From positions 16,320,456-16,384,455 of the forward strand of contig NC_062973.1 of the NCBI RefSeq assembly GCF_023078275.1: a stretch of 64,000 nucleotides of DNA. The letters run 5' to 3'. This document shows, one piece after another, positions 58,116-64,000 of this stretch. The notes under the pieces are model-generated. The model had not been told where the DNA came from and did not search any database. It saw only the letters and a program-made list of their open reading frames with translations. Made by a program: the position numbers and the translations under genes. The stretch comes from Leguminivora glycinivorella. Taxonomy: Eukaryota > Arthropoda > Insecta > Lepidoptera > Tortricidae. How positions within the stretch are numbered: position 1 is the first letter of the stretch; each line of letters begins with the position of its first letter.

Positions 58116-59407
58116 ATGTCACATGCGCATGCATGTGTTACATGTCATTTTTTGACATTTTCCACTTCAAATTCACATGGTAGTGGGCGTAATTGTCGTG
58201 CACGTAGCCAATACTACCTATAAAAACTTTATGCTAGTGTCTGTCTACTCACCCATTTGTGTAAGTTCCAACAATGGTTAATTAATCATAGGGTGGAAAA
58301 AAACAATATTGATAGTTAATTAAACATATAATTAGAATCGGACTACCGCGAAAAGTTTTGTAAAATATAAAAATTATAACCAAGCAATTTTTAGGTGCTT
58401 AACATGCTATTCGCGAGTGTTGCAATATTTCCCATTCGAATAGCTTTATTCAGTAGTAAATATCGCAGCAATTTAAGCCGAGCCTGCATCGTCCACACAC
58501 AGCCAATTAGCCCGACCGAGCTCGAGATAAATGTAAGTAATTTATTACAATTCGTAGCAAACGGCCGCCATTACGCTTAAAATATAGCGCACTCGGCTTC
58601 AGTTTGCACCTTCACGAATGTAATGTTATGGCCGTAGCCGGATCACAGATTAACTTCTGTTGCAACTGACGAATATGCTGGCGGGTTGTGGGGGCCGATT
58701 CTGAAAACAAATGTCAGCTCGCCGCACCTCGCCCATATTTTATTGTGAAATTTAAATTAAACAAGTTTAAATCGATAAACCTTTGGCAATGGGTTTGAAA
58801 AGTAAATAAATAAATAAAATAAATAAATATTATAGGACATTCTTACACAGATTGTCCTATAATATTTATTTATTTTAATCGATAAACCTTTGGCAAAGGG
58901 TTTGAAAAGTATGTATTTGGATCTAAGGTTTTCAATCTAAACTCAGGTACCTTAATATTGTAACTACATTTATAGGGGTGATGATGATGATCAAAACAAT
59001 TTGGCAAGTATTATGTTTCGTATCTGAATGAGCCTCAGGCACGAGGTTCGCTTGTAAATCCGATCTTGTTAACGCATGAGGGGTGTTAAGTTTAACGCTT
59101 ATTTTAATGTGTGATTTATTTCACACTACGCAGGGGAGCAGCGCATGTTTTACGTTTTGTTCGTGTATTACACATTCGTCGGTACTCTGTACACACTTAT
59201 CTAAAATGAAAGACCAAACTACGGAAAATTGCTTTGTGCAATCGACATAGAGCAATTTGGAATACATTCGCTTGAAGTATTAAACAATAATAGCTTTCTA
59301 GAGAATTTCTTATACCATCACAAAATTCCGATGAAACTTATCACTTAAAACTTCATTCGTGAGTTTACTAACGAACCATCGAAACGTTTTTACTATGCAA
59401 TATAATG
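58116..59407. other. No gene; short SINE-tail inverted repeat
   Basis: 58803-58884 contains two opposed SINE 3' tails (ATTATAGGACATTC ... TTGTCCTATAATATTTATTT). The remainder is unrecognised. Confidence 0.45.
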
Positions 59408-59865
59408 AAAATAGTTATTTGTTTTACAAGGGGGCAAAGTAGTTGTTTAACCGCACGTGCCAATATTGATACCTGAGCAAGCGAAAGATTCCAATATTGA
59501 ACCGCGAGCGTAGCGAGTGGTTCAAAAAGTGGAATCTTGAGCGTTGCCAGGGTTTCAAGGCACGAAGGTTAAACAAACGCCGCCGAGTGAAACACAAAAT
59601 TTTTCCCCACACCAACATGAACAAAATACTGACTATAAAACATCAAACTAAATCAAATCTATGAATTTGTTCAATATTTATAATTCAAAATCATCATTTA
59701 TAGATAATTTCTACCAGCCAGCTCAATATATCAAGTTAAAATTTGTATGAAATTACTTTTCACTCTTGTGGATAAAATGCAATTTTGCTATCTGTTTTCG
59801 AATAGCAAAGTAAGCCTTTATCAGTTGGTGTGGTGAAAAATAATTTTCACAGTAACTGTGGGTAT
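59408..59865. repeat. Interspersed repeat of about 430 bp, copy B
   Basis: Second copy of 13658-14085 (TTTAACCGCACGTGCCAATATTG, AACCGCGAGCGTAGCGAGTGGTTC). It lies immediately before the ATAT target of element copy 3. Confidence 0.75.
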
Positions 59866-59911
59866 ATATTGTAACAGAACAAGCGTCTATGACGAGGAAA
59901 TGGACTCGTTA

Positions 59912-60049
59912 TTACATATAAAACTTACGGCGAATCAACTTTTCCTTGACCAACTTTCTTGGTGCATATTTTCTTTGGGATTTCATTGGATATTTTAACA
60001 AATAATATCTGTGATGTTTAATCACATGTATAGTCACGTCTTCACTCAT
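59912..60049 (-). CDS. Conserved 45-codon frame at the element edge, copy 3
   Basis: Same protein as 7538-7675 from MSEDVTIHVIKHH to KLIRRKFYM, with the same length and stop. See the copy 1 entry for caveats. Confidence 0.35.
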   Translation of the reverse strand: MSEDVTIHVIKHHRYYLLKYPMKSQRKYAPRKLVKEKLIRRKFYM

Positions 60050-60567
60050 AAAATTCACTGTTATTCGATGCGAAACAGGTTGGAAAAACATATTTATCAA
60101 CAAACTACGTTCACATGGATGAAATACTGACACTGACAGTTGTCAACTGAGTAGCGTTCCAATATTATATCTTGATTTCAATTATAGGTCGTAAAAATTG
60201 ATAATGATAAGTAGTGTATATATTTTCTGGATGTGTTTATTGTAGCATTTAGAAACAAAAATGATATTTTGCCTCAAATTTGATTTACAAAACTGGTTAA
60301 AAACCTTTGATAAAGTAATATTTGCATATTTATATTTACCACAATATAAAATGTTTCATTACGTACTAGGAATCAACAAAAGATATCTCCATCTCACTCT
60401 AAAACACGTGCAGTCATGCAGATGTTACTATTGAGAAGCAAAAACGTACGTGCTGAGATGTCTTGCCTAACATTAATGCCTAAGGCGTACGACTTAGTAA
60501 ACAAAACAGTTACGACCTTTTTCTTATAAGTGTAATTTAGCGGCTATCCATTGTTATTTGTCGCCAG

Positions 60568-60790
60568 TCGCCCTTTTGTCGCTCTTTTGTCGCTCTTTTG
60601 TCGCTCTTTTGTCGCTCTTTTGTCGCTCTTTTGTCGCTCTTTTGTCGCTCTTTTGTCGCTCTTTTGTCGCTCTTTTGTCGCTCTTTTGTCGCCAGTCGCC
60701 TTTTTGTCGCTCTTTTGTCGCTCTTTTGTCGCTCTTTTGTCGCTCTTTTGTCGCTCTTTGGTCGCTCTTTTGTCGCTCTTTTGTCGCTCA
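60568..60790. repeat. Minisatellite in element copy 3 (11-bp unit)
   Basis: About twenty GTCGCTCTTTT units, interrupted once by CGCCAGTCGCC, placed just upstream of the TATA box. Several frames stay open because of the array (RSFVALLSLFC repeats); none is a real protein. Confidence 0.95.
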
Positions 60791-60799
60791 TTTTGAATC

Positions 60800-60892
60800 T
60801 ATAAAAGGGTCGGAGCGAGCCGACGCGAGGCATTCTTAAAATATCTACAAGACTAACAGTGTCTCTGGCTTTCGTGTGTTATACTGGTGAGT
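60800..60892 (+). promoter_or_regulatory. Core promoter and first splice donor of element copy 3
   Basis: TATAAAAGGG at 60800-60809, initiator-like GCATTC about 31 bases on, and ACTG|GTGAGT at 60883-60892. Confidence 0.6.
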
Positions 60893-63040
60893 GAAGTTGT
60901 TCTGCTATTATTTCTCTGTTTGTTTTTACTTGGAAATTATTCTAAGTGATTGTAAACTTTGAAATTGTGTCTCTGTTTGGTTGTGCGGGGACAATTATCG
61001 TCGTACAGTTGAACTTGGACCTGTGGTGGAATTGCTTTACTGTCAGTTGTGGGGTTAATTTAGTGTTCTATTTATAGTGTAGTGTACATTTAAATTGTTG
61101 TGTATAGTGAAGTTTTCTGTGCTTTGTTTCATGATTGCCGTCAAGCAATACAAAGACTGGGTCGATGTATGGCTGGTGCTTGGAGATAAGTCTGTGTTTG
61201 GTTTTGTAAGGAGTAATTCTTGCAAAACTAAGCTTAGATTATAGCACGTAAAGAAAACTTCACTCGTTTGTTTAGTTGGTCAGTAAAATTGAATTTAGTA
61301 ATTTTCTATGGGGTTATTTTGTGAAAGTTGTAAGCCAGATCATTGTTTGTGATAGACTGTTGTCCGGCTAAGCGCTTTATACCTTGGGGCTGTTAAACAT
61401 AAGGCGTTTAGGGGTCTTTTTGTTCCAAGTGGAGGGCTTGGGCGCTTTTATTTACTTACAAAAGCGTATTTTCTCACCGGTCTCAAAGAGTCCAACTGTT
61501 AGATGGAAGTGAGGACTTTCACGATTGACGATTGACATTAGGAGTAATCCTTGCTCACAGAAGTCGGCAGTATTTGAGGCTGGGGTCCTATATTTATATA
61601 TATTTATTTACTCGGTGCTCTAGTCCATGCTGGCGTTGGTCGCTGGGGATTTCGGTTGTGATCGATCCACATCTAAGTAAAGTTGATCGCAGCTGGGTCT
61701 CTCATGTGGCTGGTACTGGTGTGTCCTAGAATACTGGATATATACACGGATAGGGCGATCTACTCTCTGCTACCCTAGCCCGCGGGCAAGAGCAGAGGGG
61801 GGGATCAGAACACAAGCCTATAGGTTGCCTATCTCAGCTTCGCTGGCTGAACGGTACAGTTCTAGTAGGAATACACTTGTGCATATTTTGAACATTAGAT
61901 CTATGGTAAGTGATGGTCTGTGTTTCAGATACGCTAGAGTAGTGAAAACGATAGGATTAGGGTAGAGTCACACACTATTTCTATGAAAGTAGAGTTCTTA
62001 TATGATTGGTCTTGGAATATATAATTGGTCAACGTGTATTGTGGAGAAATAATTTAACTACTACTACTTATATGGTTTAAATGTGGTGTTTATTATCTTA
62101 AAATATGTGGTAAAACTGGTAATTTATAAAATCTCTTATTACTTAATTTATTTGAGTGAAATTAATAATTGTGGTAGCAATTTCTGATTTTTCGGTGTGG
62201 CTGCGGGACACTTAGTGTTGCTAACTGGTTTTTCAAGGTAAATTCTATCAAGTTGGTTAGGGAAACAAACTATTCTTTGGAATAAAAGCATAGGTTTGTT
62301 ATAGGGCCCAGTGGCATGCGAGCGCCGTCCACTGATGGAAAGTCAAATGCTTAGAAAAGTTAGTAGACTTGCTTAGTTCTTATAAAAGTTAGCGACTGCT
62401 CGGTGTTTCGATAAAACATTAGAAAGATCGAGAAGTTATGGTCTATTAGCAGTATTGGGGAAAAGGGGGGTTTAGCTAGGGAAAAAGAAACAAAACAAAA
62501 AGGGGGTTAGTTTTTAGATAGATAGCCCTTCAGGCTTACTTGCTTAGGATCCTGATAAAGTGGTTTGATCAGGTCAGGGGTCCCATACCGTATCGCAAGC
62601 CCTTGCTCAAGCCGGGACCACTAATAAGGCGTAGCGGATGATTACCAAAATATTTTTTATTATTTATTTCATGTATGTTTCACTCACTGACTTCTATTCT
62701 AAAAATTTCTTCATTACGTCATTAATTTTCTCACTCATAACTTCCTAGGCCTAAATCTGATAAAATACTCTTCTATAACACTATATTATTATGCTACAAT
62801 AACCTTTATTCTTCTTCAAAATATAAATAAATAAAAATTTAAATGTTAGTCAAAAATACAGCTGATACTCATTAAAGGATCTAGGTTATCGCGGTTCACA
62901 TCGAAGGGTTCTACTTATTCACGCTAGACTATCACAAGGCCAAATTTACGGGGTATATTTAAAGGGGGGTTAGCTATACTGTTGGTTAGTCAAGTAAGTA
63001 AGTAAATAAGGAAGGTGAGCGGAGGTTTTAGTTACAATAT

Positions 63041-64000
63041 GAAATTGAAATTGAGTCCATTGTGTACCACAATATTGGCACACTAAGGCTTACGAGGTTA
63101 TGATAATGACTGTCATAGAGTGTCATAGTTTCAAGTGTCCCCAAACGACTGTATACATAAATGAATCTATTACGTTTGAATGTTAATGAAGGTAGGATCG
63201 AGACAGAACAATGCATGACAGCCCTTTAAATGTGCCGGTGTTTAGAATGAAATGAACAGCACAATACAGAGGATACCTCGCCTAAGTAAACAGATGTAGT
63301 GTCCATTAACATATCTGAACGGGCAGCGGAGGTGTTCGTATGACTTACAGAGCTAGATTAGTAGAAGTACATAAGTGTATAGGTATTTTAAAGGCGTACC
63401 TACAAAGTTCGTCTAGAAATTTATTTGGCCCATTTTTGACGACTTAATTCGGTTAAATTATGGATTTGATGAGATTTATGAAGATCAAACTGATAACACA
63501 ACCCATTACGGGCGACAAAGCAATAGTATTATTTTAAGTTGTCGCCACTTGCGGTGCTTAGCCTAGAATTAGCTAATTTTCATTCAAAGAAAAATGGCGG
63601 CAACCGCATGACGACTGTTGTTGTCCGGGAGCTCCACTTAGGGATAAGATATAATTAGTTAGATATGTACGACTCAAGGTCACATTTCAGTGGCCAAAAA
63701 CTCAGGTCTACGCTGCATGCCACGAGCAGCAGGCAGCGGCAGCGGGCGCATCCGGCCGCAAGCTGGGCCCAAATTGCGGGCGCCGCGCAAGCAAATATGT
63801 AGAGCGGCCGCAGCCGAGCGCCTGATTTATGATGATATATGGCCATCGCGGAGCATGCCATCAATGTTATATCATATTTTAAAATATCGGACACCTAGTT
63901 ATGCGCTTTTGGGAATCTTTCGTGAACAGCTGAAGCACTGCAGCGGCTTTGAGACTGACCTGACAGCAACTTGCGGAGACAAATGGAAACATCCTAGGTT
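63041..64000. other. No recognisable gene
   Basis: Unrecognised flank with a GC-rich patch at 63715-63815. The 79-codon minus-strand frame there shows no recognisable domain. Confidence 0.4.

Larger units (their letters stand above)
59870..63036 (+). mobile_element. TGTAAC...GTTACA element, copy 3 (3.17 kb)
   Basis: Inverted relative to copies 1 and 2, flanked by ATAT (59866-59869, 63037-63040). The TATA promoter reads on the plus strand. The body aligns with the other two copies apart from indels and the replaced minisatellite. It contains no long frame apart from the 45-codon edge frame. Confidence 0.9.

Noticed and set aside
60537..60839. Leu/Phe/Cys-rich or Lys/Arg/Thr-rich repeat proteins
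   Set aside because: They are translations of the 11-bp minisatellite in several frames on both strands.

Overview
This window looks like intergenic or intronic DNA from a moth or butterfly. It is AT-rich and full of insect repeats: a tRNA-derived SINE with an ATTT tail, CR1/Jockey-like LINEs, mariner and hAT remnants, TTAA and TAA MITEs, and short repeats that recur across Lepidoptera. I found no convincing complete host gene. The real coding capacity belongs to mobile elements.

Layout. 549-3588 is a 3 kb foldback element whose left arm carries a MITE that itself carries a second MITE. Three copies of one 3.0-3.2 kb TGTAAC...GTTACA element with 4-bp target duplications lie at 4584-7716, 14323-17324 and (reversed) 59870-63036. 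Each has the same core promoter but a different minisatellite just upstream of the TATA box. 8759-8856 is a GC-rich promoter-like cluster (NRF1-like and RFX X-box palindromes) next to a 121-bp satellite (9111-9960). 10861-12916 is a DNA transposon with a small spliced gene and many GTTACC motifs. 17.3-24.7 kb is mostly unrecognised sequence with scattered MITEs.

24759-35451 is the centrepiece: a 10,693-bp Polinton/Maverick-type element. It has AGT...ACT ends, a 6-bp target duplication GACCTT and 1,750-bp terminal inverted repeats. Internally it holds the C-terminal part of a double-jelly-roll major capsid protein, a conserved small Polinton protein of unknown function, and a protein-primed family B DNA polymerase read on the minus strand and broken or slipped at an A12 run. 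It also holds a five-exon basic-protein gene and a two-exon gene that enters the right TIR. I see no integrase, packaging ATPase, protease or minor capsid gene. The left TIR ends inside the copy of the two-exon gene, directly against the truncated capsid gene, so the element looks like a deletion/TIR-expansion derivative. Its TIRs are nearly identical, which suggests a recent insertion or recent gene conversion.

38.2-40.6 kb is a 5'-truncated non-LTR retrotransposon with an intact reverse transcriptase reading frame. A reversed 3'-UTR copy of it lies at 51357-51655. 41.5-47.3 kb holds LINE ends, a MITE, a 316-bp near-perfect hairpin, and a hAT element (8-bp duplication ATCGCAGC) nested in a mariner remnant. 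53.6-55.4 kb is a long inverted-repeat element containing another one. 56039-57571 is a second hAT (8-bp duplication GACGGAGG), and 57850-58115 is the SINE. The remaining gaps show no gene I can support.
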